Positions 35,276 to 41,146 of a DNA stretch of 41,146 nt are shown here, in pieces. How positions within the stretch are numbered: the first letter of the stretch is position 1; the number at the start of each line of letters is the position of its first letter. Below the pieces are notes generated by a model. The model worked only from the letters and a program-made list of their open reading frames with translations. It did no database searches and had not been told where the DNA came from. A program made the translations under genes and the position numbers. This DNA comes from Candidatus Obscuribacterales bacterium (lineage in GTDB: Bacteria > Cyanobacteriota > Vampirovibrionia > Obscuribacterales > Obscuribacteraceae): assembly GCA_019746975.1 (NCBI GenBank), contig JAIERK010000212.1, forward strand, positions 1-41,146. The letters are read 5' to 3'.

Positions 35276-35947
35276 ATGAATACTGAACCTGTTATGGAAA
35301 CCCCAGTTCCCGCTAGAGTTGTTTTAACAGGCCGAGTTTATCCGGAGCGAGCAAACGTATCGATATCAATGCCAGGCTGGCGATGCCACTTCATTGATAC
35401 CGGAGCTGGTGTGTCAGGTCAACTGACGACTGAAATCTCACTGTGCCAGATTAGTGCAATATATTACGCTGAAGCTCCTGTATCTGAGCTATTGCCTCTT
35501 AAGAATGCCGTAGAGGATGCGATTCGAACACAGTTAGATATTCTCGGATTTGTTCTCGGGATCGGTTACGACGCAGAAATTACGCAGGCTATACTTCTAG
35601 ACGGGCATAAACAAGTCGTTATCGGCGTAGGGATCGAAGCCTTAGATAGGTACAGCAAGCACGACTTCGATGGTATTATCGCATTGTTTTCTGTGGAGGA
35701 ATCCGATTTCTTGCGCAGATCTCTAGCTGATCTTCGCGAAGCGATAAAGTCACCGAAAGATACCGGCGAATTTTGTTATCGTGCAATCGAGACGATCAGG
35801 AAGTACTTTGTGAAAGCCAACCTGCTAGATGATAGCAAAAGAGAAGATTCCAATAAATCTTGGAAGTTTCTCCGCGAAGAACTCAATGTAGCGCGCGAAA
35901 GGATAGATGAAATATCTAAGTTCGCAGTAGACCCAAGGCACGGGTAG
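35276..35947 (+). CDS. Unknown protein, C terminus cut off by an IS110 remnant
   Basis: 223 residues. ATG at 35276 has GGAGAG 7 bases upstream. The first half is beta-rich (VVLTGRVYPERANVSISMPG). The second half is helical and contains SPKDTGEFCYRAIETIRKYF and KSWKFLREELNVARERIDEI, a pattern I associate with uncharacterised phage-defence or island proteins in which DPxRHG is followed by a further helix. Here the frame ends at FAVDPRHG, exactly where the truncated IS110 transposase reads in from the other strand (overlap 35916-35947). So the natural C terminus is probably missing. No family name is offered. Confidence 0.65.
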   Translation: MNTEPVMETPVPARVVLTGRVYPERANVSISMPGWRCHFIDTGAGVSGQLTTEISLCQISAIYYAEAPVSELLPLKNAVEDAIRTQLDILGFVLGIGYDAEITQAILLDGHKQVVIGVGIEALDRYSKHDFDGIIALFSVEESDFLRRSLADLREAIKSPKDTGEFCYRAIETIRKYFVKANLLDDSKREDSNKSWKFLREELNVARERIDEISKFAVDPRHG

Positions 35948-36557
35948 TTTGACCCACTCCATTTATTGACGTGAGCAACATATAGTCGCGTCGCAGCTTC
36001 TCATGCGGAGAAATAAATTCGAGTACCTCATTCTCGAGTCGCTCGATCTCACGGTCAAGGTACTCAATATGCTGCTCAATCGCGTTTTGCACTCGAGCGT
36101 CCATAACACCGGATTGCAGCCTGTTGTTTTCTTGTGTCCGCTGCCCTTTTAATGCGTCGATGTATCGCTGCATATCGCGAATTCCTTTAATCTCCGCAGG
36201 CGGTGGCACCCAGGCAGCTGGACTGTGCGCACGACAGAAGCGCGCGATAATCTGTGCATCAAGTTTGTCGGTTTTCGAGCGCCTCAGCTCGCTTTTGGCA
36301 AACCCTTTTATTTTGAGCGGGTTCACGACACTGGTGCGAACGTCGTGCAGGTGGAGAAACTCTGCGAGCGGCTCCCATAGACGTCCGGTACCTTCCATGC
36401 AAACATGGACTTCTGCTTCGCCCTGCTGGTTCAGCCACTCAAGCAGTGCGAAAAAGCCTTCGTAGGAATTGCCAAATGTCTTCGACTTCGTTTTGTCGTC
36501 TCTCAGCAAACACGCATCAAACTTGGTCTTCGATATATCGATTCCGACTTGGTTCAT
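35916..36557 (-). pseudogene. IS110-family transposase, C-terminal part missing
   Basis: 213 residues against the usual 320-400. The N-terminal RuvC-like DEDD domain is complete: Asp7 (GIDISK), Glu55 (CMEGTGRLWEPL), Asp97 and Asp100 (SKTDKLDAQIIARF). The linker coiled coil (IEQHIEYLDREIERLENEV) is present. The frame breaks off in LLTSINGVGQTT, the first motif of the transposase_20 domain, so the catalytic Ser domain is gone and the protein cannot be an active recombinase alone. IS110 enzymes are bridge recombinases guided by an RNA encoded in the noncoding end of the element, for the IS110 group upstream of the gene. That flank is retained here (36558 onward). Confidence 0.9.
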
Positions 36558-36589
36558 TATTCATACTCTTTTCTAGTGGTTATTTCTAT

Positions 36590-36760
36590 GAGCGCCAGGT
36601 AGATTCTTGACCAGGGCGAACCTTGTATACGAGCTAAATCTGCACGATTTGCTGAAAGATAGTGTTCTGCCTTAGAGGACAAGATCAGGAAGAGAGTCCA
36701 AATCTAAGCGTCTGATTCGAACATCGGATGTTTCATACTGGTTTCTCTCTTCCTGCTATC
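36590..36760 (-). ncRNA. Candidate IS110 bridge RNA region (structured 5' flank)
   Basis: In the transposase direction the flank contains a perfect 10-bp stem, AGGAAGAGAG/CTCTCTTCCT (36687-36696 with 36745-36754). It encloses an asymmetric internal loop (12 and 23 bases) and a 5-bp apical hairpin AACAT-CGG-ATGTT (36720-36732). Nearer the gene come hairpins AAATC-TGCAC-GATTT (36636-36650) and CGCC-A-GGT with ACC-AG-GGCG (36593-36618). A stem carrying a large internal loop and an apical hairpin is the design of the target- and donor-binding loops of known bridge RNAs. Position, size (about 170 bases) and orientation fit. I cannot test guide matches because the far element end is not certain. 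Confidence 0.4.
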
Positions 36761-36981
36761 CTCGCGCCCGAGAAAAGCCTTGCCTGACTAACGATCAGAG
36801 TCAAGCACTGTCATCGTCAGTCAAAAACAACATACAATGTTTCATCAACGCGTCGGTTGTCCTCCTAACGCTTCCTGGAACTCCTTGCAGAGACAAGTAC
36901 ACCCTATTTTCCTTTTAAGGACGACGATTTTTCGTTTTGAATAAACTATTCAATGGTTTTTGCGTGGCGCTTCCTGCTATC
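36720..36981. repeat. Three hairpin + CTTCCTG modules between IS110 remnant and next gene
   Basis: AACAT-N3-ATGTTTCAT occurs at 36720-36736 and again at 36829-36845; a third triloop hairpin, TTGAATA-AAC-TATTCAA, is at 36937-36953. Each is followed within 20-35 bases by CTTCCTG (36749, 36871, 36970), and the first and third read CTTCCTGCTATC in full. A further strong stem, TGACTAACGAT with ATCGTCAGTCA (one mismatch), lies at 36785-36823. The repeated layout at about 100-120 bp steps is not explained by the transposase gene. Confidence 0.55.
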
Positions 36982-37017
36982 TTCAGATGATTCAGGTAGA
37001 GCAGAGAGGTTCCATAA

Positions 37018-37398
37018 GTGACTCATCAAGACGATTCCATACTCGCTGAAGTGCCGCGGACAGAAATCAATTCTATTTACGAAATGAATTACGGCGAGCG
37101 ACATGAAATTACCGCGTTACTTCGCGGTCAAGCATTGCTAGGTAAACGTTGCATTCATCTTCCGGATCATGAATCCGTTACCTTGGGTGCTCAGCGACTC
37201 GGCGTTTCTCCAGGCGAATTGCTCCTTGTGTATCAGTTATTGAAGGCAAATGATCAAAGCGATATTATCTGCAACATCATGGACGCATCCGGCTTTCCGT
37301 GCGGAGGAATAATGAAGAAGTATGTTGACAAAGCGAGCTCTCAATATCGATGTCCGAAGGACAAGAGTCATGTAGCCGATCCAAAAACCGTGGGCTAA
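37018..37398 (+). CDS. Small protein of unknown function
   Basis: 126 residues from GTG at 37018, with AGAGAGG about 8 bases upstream. It is acidic to neutral, with Cys residues at about 48, 86, 95 and 112 (CIHLPDHE, CNIMDASGFPCGG, YRCPKDKSH). They might bind a metal, but no standard spacing is seen. The central SVTLGAQRLGVSPGELLLVY could be a small helix-turn-helix. The next gene starts 4 bp after the stop, so they form an operon. I do not recognise the family. Confidence 0.65.
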   Translation: MTHQDDSILAEVPRTEINSIYEMNYGERHEITALLRGQALLGKRCIHLPDHESVTLGAQRLGVSPGELLLVYQLLKANDQSDIICNIMDASGFPCGGIMKKYVDKASSQYRCPKDKSHVADPKTVG

Positions 37399-37402
37399 TG
37401 CG

Positions 37403-37903
37403 ATGTACACAAGAGAACAGGCGTTGCGATTTCTTCATTATTTGAACCAACACCACAAAAGAGGAGTTACCAGAACAATATTGGAAAGAGCTTTGGGTCT
37501 GTCCCCGCAACAATGCAACGCCTGCTTTGCCCCACTGATCGCTATCGGCGAAGTTATTGTGCAGTCCGACGAAACGCTTATGCTTGCAGAGCAATTTTTC
37601 GATCAGATGCACTTTCCGGACCTAAGACCGCTAAAGCCGCCCTATCCAATACCATTGGACGTACCACATCTTAAGCCGGTTGAGCTGGCAGTACTTGAAT
37701 GCCTTTGCGACGGTGTACGCGGGAATGAAAACATAGCAGCCCGCGTTACACAGAAGACGAAGAGAACTCCGCCGTATAGTTCTTCATATATCAAGGACGT
37801 GACCAGCCAACTAATAAAAGTATTTGGCGCTAAGAACGCGAAACACGTCGTTTCATTGGCTCAAAAAATAGGTCTGAACAATTTTCACGCGAACGAAGAA
37901 TAG
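37403..37903 (+). CDS. Regulator with LuxR/GerE-type helix-turn-helix
   Basis: 166 residues. The C-terminal 65 residues follow the LuxR DNA-binding pattern: LKPVELAVLECLCDGVRGNENIAARV, then SSSYIKDVTSQLIKVFGAKNAKHVVSLAQKIGL (typical family form: LTPREREVLxxxAxGxSNKEIAxxL...VKxHVxxIxxKLGVxNRxxAVxxA). The recognition helix region carries an insertion (TQKTKRTPPYSSS). The N-terminal 75 residues look like a second small winged-helix (TREQALRFLHYLNQHHK, GVTRTILERALGLSPQQCNA), with no receiver domain. Translation is coupled to the small gene upstream. A plausible target is the downstream dioxygenase gene. Confidence 0.65.
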   Translation: MYTREQALRFLHYLNQHHKRGVTRTILERALGLSPQQCNACFAPLIAIGEVIVQSDETLMLAEQFFDQMHFPDLRPLKPPYPIPLDVPHLKPVELAVLECLCDGVRGNENIAARVTQKTKRTPPYSSSYIKDVTSQLIKVFGAKNAKHVVSLAQKIGLNNFHANEE

Positions 37904-38005
37904 CTACCCGCCAACCAGCGGGTGAAGTTAAGACTCTCACGCCTTGGAAGTTTTCTGTAAGATTCAAGTAGAAAAATCACTCAAAATGGTCTACTGACCC
38001 TCCAC

Positions 38006-38027
38006 TTGGCGTTTATACAAGCGTCAA
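38006..38027. promoter_or_regulatory. Imperfect palindrome upstream of the dioxygenase gene
   Basis: TTGGCGTTTAT followed by ACAAGCGTCAA forms a 22-bp imperfect dyad (9 of 11 positions pair, two as G-T), 86 bp upstream of the ATG at 38113. It may be the binding site of the HTH regulator encoded just upstream. Confidence 0.35.
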
Positions 38028-38112
38028 TAATCAGAGTAGCGTAGTGGTATTCGACGAACATCAAGCAGTCCACCGGTGGATTGAACCTCAAAAAAAAACT
38101 GGAGATTCAATC

Positions 38113-38928
38113 ATGAACTATAGAAATCGTCAAAAAATCACCTACCCTTCAAGAATATCCTCGGACTTGAATACACTGGGCTTCTCTCTCATCAAGAAAT
38201 CGGAATTGAGCATAAAGCTCAACTCCGAAGACGCGCTGGCTGACTTCCAAGAACAGTTCCATAAGGCACCACCTGATGGACCGCACAGGAAAAGGTTTTA
38301 TAGCTCGTACATCATGGTGCCTAACGGAAACACGGGGCGCAGGCCTCAGTATCTGGGTTCACATTTTCAGCAGTCTGCTGCCGTCAATCCAGAACAAAAA
38401 GGCACGGAAAGGAGATTCCACCCAATCCCAAAGGAAATCGAGAGAAATAAGCTATTTCAGGAACTGATTAAGGCTGACATTGCAGCAGTTTGTCTCAGCG
38501 ACAGCAACGGACACTTACTGCCAGTACACGTGGAAGTACATTTGATCAGCCTGACGGCCACATCGGAGTTAGCTGGTATCGCTACACCCAATTGTCCACA
38601 CAAGGACTTAGATTTTGCATTCTTTCTCCACTTAATCGACAAGAAACACGTGGATGGAGGTGAAAGCGTTTTGTATGCCAACGATCACGATGAACGCGGT
38701 CCCAAGCCTGGACAAGAGATTTTCCGAACAACGCTAGAGGAAGGAGATACGTTGGCTGTCAATGACAGCAGAGTCTGGCACCATGTAACCCCGGTTACCG
38801 TGACCGATGGTCATACATCGGGTTACCGAAACGTACTGATCGTCGGCATAACTCCGATGCTTCAAGGAAAGATGGGGCTGAACGGAGCAATCGAGATTGA
38901 CAACCCAGAGATTGTGATGGCTGCATAG
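38113..38928 (+). CDS. 2-oxoglutarate/Fe(II) dioxygenase, free amino acid hydroxylase type
   Basis: 271 residues from ATG at 38113, with GGAG 8 bases upstream; a GTG 69 bases earlier is in frame but weaker. It fits the 2OG-Fe dioxygenase family that includes Bacillus L-isoleucine 4-hydroxylase (PF10014). Iron ligands His163 and Asp165 are in CPHKDLDFAFFLHL, a GGESVLY strand follows, the distal His223/224 is in SRVWHHVTPV, and 2OG-binding Arg239 is in GYRNVLIVGITP. The family oxidises free amino acids (hydroxylation or sulfoxidation) with oxygen and 2-oxoglutarate. The substrate here is unknown. The length fits. It follows a LuxR-type regulator gene by about 200 bp and is closed by a terminator. 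It lies between IS110 and IS256 remnants, so recent transfer is likely. Confidence 0.88.
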   Translation: MNYRNRQKITYPSRISSDLNTLGFSLIKKSELSIKLNSEDALADFQEQFHKAPPDGPHRKRFYSSYIMVPNGNTGRRPQYLGSHFQQSAAVNPEQKGTERRFHPIPKEIERNKLFQELIKADIAAVCLSDSNGHLLPVHVEVHLISLTATSELAGIATPNCPHKDLDFAFFLHLIDKKHVDGGESVLYANDHDERGPKPGQEIFRTTLEEGDTLAVNDSRVWHHVTPVTVTDGHTSGYRNVLIVGITPMLQGKMGLNGAIEIDNPEIVMAA

Positions 38929-39429
38929 CTCCAGTGATAGTAGGTCAGAGCGGTGACGCAATAGGGAGCTCCACTGAAGGCTCCCTATTCCTTTCAGGCA
39001 TGTTGCCACATCACCACGAACAGTGGCACGCGTTGAACCTATGAGGTGTCCGAGAATATTGATGATGTTTCGTCGAGGCACCACGAATAGTATCTGAAAT
39101 GATTCATCCTGGGCATCAAAGCCACTGATCGGAAATACACATGCCCGCAACAAGGGCGCAGATCCAAACAAAAACAGCTCGTCCGCCAAGATAGCGCCAA
39201 AGAAAATCCAGCAAGTTCGAAAGTGGAAGAGCAGCATACCAGGTACAATCACTGTTGCCCAAAACCCGATGGCCAGCACCACTCCTTGCCAAATATCGTC
39301 TACACCGGCTTTGCCTGGAGACCAATAAGTTCCCCAAGCCAGAAGGAGAAGAGCCAAACCAGTTGGCAAAAGCACAAGTACCTGCGAGAGCTGCAGTGAC
39401 GGCGGACCAGCGTAGCATATCGCAAACAT
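38734..39429 (-). CDS. Doubtful membrane protein frame, possibly truncated
   Basis: An open frame of about 231 codons on the minus strand. The N-terminal 110 residues look like a membrane protein: LSQVLVLLPTGLALLLLAWG, VVLAIGFWATVIVPGMLLFH and WIFFGAILADELFLFGSAPL. The C-terminal 70 residues lie antisense to the dioxygenase gene and its terminator and do not look natural. No ribosome site precedes the ATG at 39429. It may be a membrane gene whose 3' end was replaced, or chance. Confidence 0.3.
   Translation of the reverse strand: MFAICYAGPPSLQLSQVLVLLPTGLALLLLAWGTYWSPGKAGVDDIWQGVVLAIGFWATVIVPGMLLFHFRTCWIFFGAILADELFLFGSAPLLRACVFPISGFDAQDESFQILFVVPRRNIINILGHLIGSTRATVRGDVATCLKGIGSLQWSSLLRHRSDLLSLELCSHHNLWVVNLDCSVQPHLSLKHRSYADDQYVSVTRCMTIGHGNRGYMVPDSAVIDSQRISFL
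38960..38995 (+). terminator. Intrinsic terminator of the dioxygenase gene
   Basis: A perfect 10-bp stem, AATAGGGAGC (38960-38969) with GCTCCCTATT (38980-38989), has a 10-base loop and is followed by CCTTTC. The T run is short, but the stem is strong and sits 31 bp after the stop. Confidence 0.8.
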
Positions 39430-39806
39430 TGTCAAGAATAAGAGGTCCAGTGAAACCGGTTTAAGACACTAAACCGTCGCAGCCAGCGCTCACGAATCAC
39501 TTGGAAAAAGATGTACGCGATCTCAACCAGATACATTCCGCCAGCGCGAATTAAGCATCCATATCCACTTGAACGACTACACGTCATCACCTGAGGTAGG
39601 AGCCGGATGCAGTAATACCGCTCGTCCGGATCGGTGCGGGGGGTCAGGAGCGATCCTGATCCCTACCGCGACGTTCAGGGCGTGATGATCCTCCAGGCGA
39701 GAGGATTTGAACCTCCATCCCATTTTGAGAGAGCGCGTTCGTCATTGATGGAGGCTGGCCACCTCCAAGAACCGGCAGCTCGCCACCCTTAATGCCTGGG
39801 AACTTC
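39430..39806. other. Gap without a supported gene
   Basis: No protein-like frame. A hairpin TGGAGG-CTGGCCA-CCTCCA lies at 39749-39767, and GAGGATTTGAACCTCC at about 39701-39716 resembles a minus-strand tRNA T-arm, but no complete cloverleaf could be drawn (see rejected items). It could be a decayed tRNA, which would be a natural integration site. Confidence 0.45.
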
Positions 39807-39836
39807 TTGACATACTCAGAGTCTAATCGTTATACT
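39807..39836 (+). promoter_or_regulatory. Strong sigma70-type promoter of the NTase-XRE pair
   Basis: -35 TTGACA (39807-39812), an 18-base spacer and -10 TATACT (39831-39836). It is the best promoter match in the window. The predicted start of transcription lies inside the palindrome that follows. Confidence 0.8.
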
Positions 39837-39852
39837 TAACATATATGTTAAG
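39835..39852. promoter_or_regulatory. 18-bp perfect palindrome operator
   Basis: CTTAACATATATGTTAAG is a perfect dyad overlapping the end of the -10 and the transcription start. It is the expected place for autorepression of a toxin-antitoxin operon by its HTH protein, here the XRE protein at 40459-40872. Confidence 0.8.
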
Positions 39853-39885
39853 CTTGATACACCTAGGAGGACTTGCCAAATTAAA

Positions 39886-40472
39886 TTGCAATTCGACGAT
39901 AACGGACGACTTCCAGCAGGCGATTACCCGATGACATTGGATGAGCTGGAGCGGTCCATATTGGTTACCGGAGATGAGGACAGAGAGAATGGCTGGGATA
40001 CGAAGTGGCGCCTGGAACTCGTTCAAAATCTACGGATAATGGTCAGCACCTGTGGGATGAGGGCTTCGATGATATTTTCGTCGATGGTTCCTTTGCCACA
40101 GACAAGCTGCGCCCTGGTGACATAGATGGCTACTTTGTCTGCCAGAAACCGGAGGAAGTACTCGATTCAGACTTCGAGCACGAACTCTGCGACAGGCTAA
40201 ATGAGCGAGCTAAAGTTCGTGTTTGGACTTGGAGGAACAAAGATCGACGGAGACCGGCGGAAGCCGAGAAAGGTCAGCTCCCAATGTGGTTTGAGTATCA
40301 CGTTGAGATGTGGCCGGAGTACGGCCAATGGAGTGGACAAGTGCATCCGCTGACTAATCAAAGGCTGACTCATTCTGAGCTATTTCGAATAACAAAGATG
40401 GGCGAGGAGAAAGGAATAATCAAGCTATTAAGAGAGCAAAGCTCAAGAGGGCAAGGCAATGATGAAAACTGA
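39886..40472 (+). pseudogene. Nucleotidyltransferase-like (DUF6932-type) gene with one frameshift
   Basis: Piece 1 from 39886 reads QFDDNGRLPAGDYPMTLDEL. At the A run 40025-40028 the frame moves by -1, and piece 2 reads LWDEGFDDIFVDGSFATDKL, then RPGDIDGYFV, ending at 40472. Adding one A restores a single protein of about 195 residues. The motif GS-x9-DID is the nucleotidyltransferase signature (G-S-x(n)-D-x-D). Length and the opening LPxGxxxxTLxE fit what I remember of DUF6932. Such proteins pair with HTH proteins, like MNT-type toxin-antitoxin modules. The ribosome site AGGAGG (39865-39870) is badly placed for any start; the TTG at 39886 is 15 bases away and another base loss may lie at 39879-39887. 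The stop overlaps the XRE start by 14 bp. Confidence 0.7.
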
Positions 40473-40872
40473 CAAGGAGTACGAGCAGGCGAAACAACAG
40501 CTGTCAACACTCATGGAACTCCACAAAACTCAGATAACGGCATTAACTGGCAAAGGATTAACGGACGAGCAAGCTAAGGATTCTCTGTCCTCTTCCTGGA
40601 CTTATGCCATGCAATGCAAAGAAGAGATAGAGCTGTACGAGCGGCTCAAGGCCGGCGCTCTTCCTCCTTTGGATCATTTTTCGAGTAAAGGGAAGTATTT
40701 CGTGGCTGCGAGAATAGCCAAAGGTATGACTCAAAGGCAATTAGCCGAAAAGCTTGGTGTAAAAGAATCTGCTGTATCTCGCGATGAAAGAAACGAGTAT
40801 CACGGAATGTCAGTTGAAAAAATGGAGCGACTGGCTACTGCGCTCGACTTAAAAGTGCTTATATCTGCATAA
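40459..40872 (+). CDS. XRE-family HTH protein, probable antitoxin
   Basis: 137 residues. The N-terminal half is helical (EQAKQQLSTLMELHKTQITA). The C-terminal part is a Cro/C1-type helix-turn-helix: ARIAKGMTQRQLAEKLGVKE, then SAVSRDERNEYHGMSVEKME. In the usual pattern the residue after SRxE is followed by N-xY, seen here as DERNEY. There are two possible ATGs (40459 and 40462) with AAGG upstream. It overlaps the nucleotidyltransferase-like gene, so the two are translated together. It probably binds the palindrome at 39835-39852 and represses the operon. HigA/antitoxin-like organisation (partner first, HTH second). Confidence 0.88.
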   Translation: MMKTDKEYEQAKQQLSTLMELHKTQITALTGKGLTDEQAKDSLSSSWTYAMQCKEEIELYERLKAGALPPLDHFSSKGKYFVAARIAKGMTQRQLAEKLGVKESAVSRDERNEYHGMSVEKMERLATALDLKVLISA

Positions 40873-41009
40873 CTGAAACCATTGGCGGTATCAGTAATGA
40901 ATTGATATGAGGTACTCGCGAAACATAATTGCCGTTATCGGAACGAGACTGTAAAATATTTTGTGTCATACGGTTAGAAAAGCGGCTTATAAACTAGAAA
41001 GGAGCCGCT

Positions 41010-41146
41010 ATGACACCGTGGTCCGGAATTCAACAAAATTCGTTTCCTACAAGGACAGGAAACCAATCCGTGCCGACTTGAAAAAAATCTACAATGCTAT
41101 CTCAGAAACGGAGGCCCAGGAGCATCTGGACGACTTCTGCAAGAAG
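41010..41146 (+). mobile_element. IS256-family transposase fragment, running off the window
   Basis: From 41021 the frame reads RNSTKFVSYKDRKPIRADLK, then KIYNAISETEAQEHLDDFCK, the IS256/Mutator transposase region around IRNSxKFVSxKDRKxxxxDLKxIY. In full-length proteins this is past residue 250, so the 5' two thirds are missing. ATG at 41010 has AGGAG 5 bases upstream, but in a frame one -1 step off. The 3' part lies outside the window. Confidence 0.85.

Noticed and set aside
39690..39800. A minus-strand tRNA suggested by a GGAGG-TTCAAAT-CCTCT T-arm-like sequence
   Set aside because: A fair T-arm and a possible CCAGGC/GCCTGG acceptor can be drawn, but the total would be about 108 bases, the D-arm cannot be formed and the only candidate anticodon loop lacks U33. 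At best it is a decayed tRNA.
1..41146. CRISPR array, rRNA genes or a prophage
   Set aside because: No regularly spaced direct repeats with unique spacers, no rRNA-like sequence and no phage structural genes were seen. The only tandem arrays are the 24-bp and 7-bp repeats described above.

Overview
The organism is a bacterium of roughly 50% GC. It uses AGGAG-type ribosome binding sites and has many TPR proteins, membrane-anchored Ser/Thr kinases (one with a leucine-rich repeat ectodomain), small secreted proteins and low-complexity linkers. This mix fits the non-photosynthetic cyanobacterial sister lineages (Vampirovibrionia/Melainabacteria, Obscuribacterales-like). That placement is an inference from gene style, not from a marker gene, and other complex environmental bacteria remain possible.

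Region by region. 1-7.8 kb, all minus strand: a partial low-complexity protein, a RetSat/CrtI-like FAD oxidoreductase, an LRR Ser/Thr kinase, and a two-gene operon of a TPR membrane protein and a four-helix membrane protein. 7.8-14.4 kb, plus strand: a MerR-like regulator overlapping a VWA protein, then a 1182-residue protein with four GspE_N/MshEN-like repeats at its end, a degenerate heptanucleotide tandem repeat, and a frameshifted hemerythrin gene closed by a strong terminator. 14.4-19.4 kb: a TPR protein, a small zinc-ribbon membrane protein and a TPR/proline-rich/M48 metalloprotease fusion. 19.4-28.9 kb: small secreted proteins, an enoyl-CoA hydratase, a DUF6265-like protein, an 877-residue TPR protein, a lipoprotein, a second Ser/Thr kinase and a frameshifted unknown gene. 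29-34.5 kb: class I fumarase followed by a secreted FG-GAP-like protein, a TMEM43-like protein, and a second protein made only of GspE_N/MshEN-like repeats.

34.5-41.1 kb looks like an accessory region. It holds an IS66 scrap, a gene cut off by a 3'-truncated IS110 transposase whose 5' flank is rich in inverted repeats (candidate bridge RNA), a small gene plus LuxR-type HTH protein, a 2OG-Fe(II) dioxygenase of the free amino acid hydroxylase type, a nucleotidyltransferase-like/XRE pair behind a promoter overlapped by an 18-bp perfect palindrome (toxin-antitoxin-like), and an IS256 fragment at the window edge.

Two cross-cutting points. First, at least six reading-frame breaks in the window all shift by the same step (-1), and four or five sit in short A runs, where adding one A restores an uninterrupted protein. 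This suggests homopolymer undercalls in the assembly rather than true pseudogenes, at least for some. Second, two proteins are arrays of repeats like the nucleotide-sensing N-terminal domain of type II secretion/type IV pilus ATPases, but with no ATPase. With the VWA, MerR, TPR and kinase genes they suggest a scaffold or signalling machinery worth testing.
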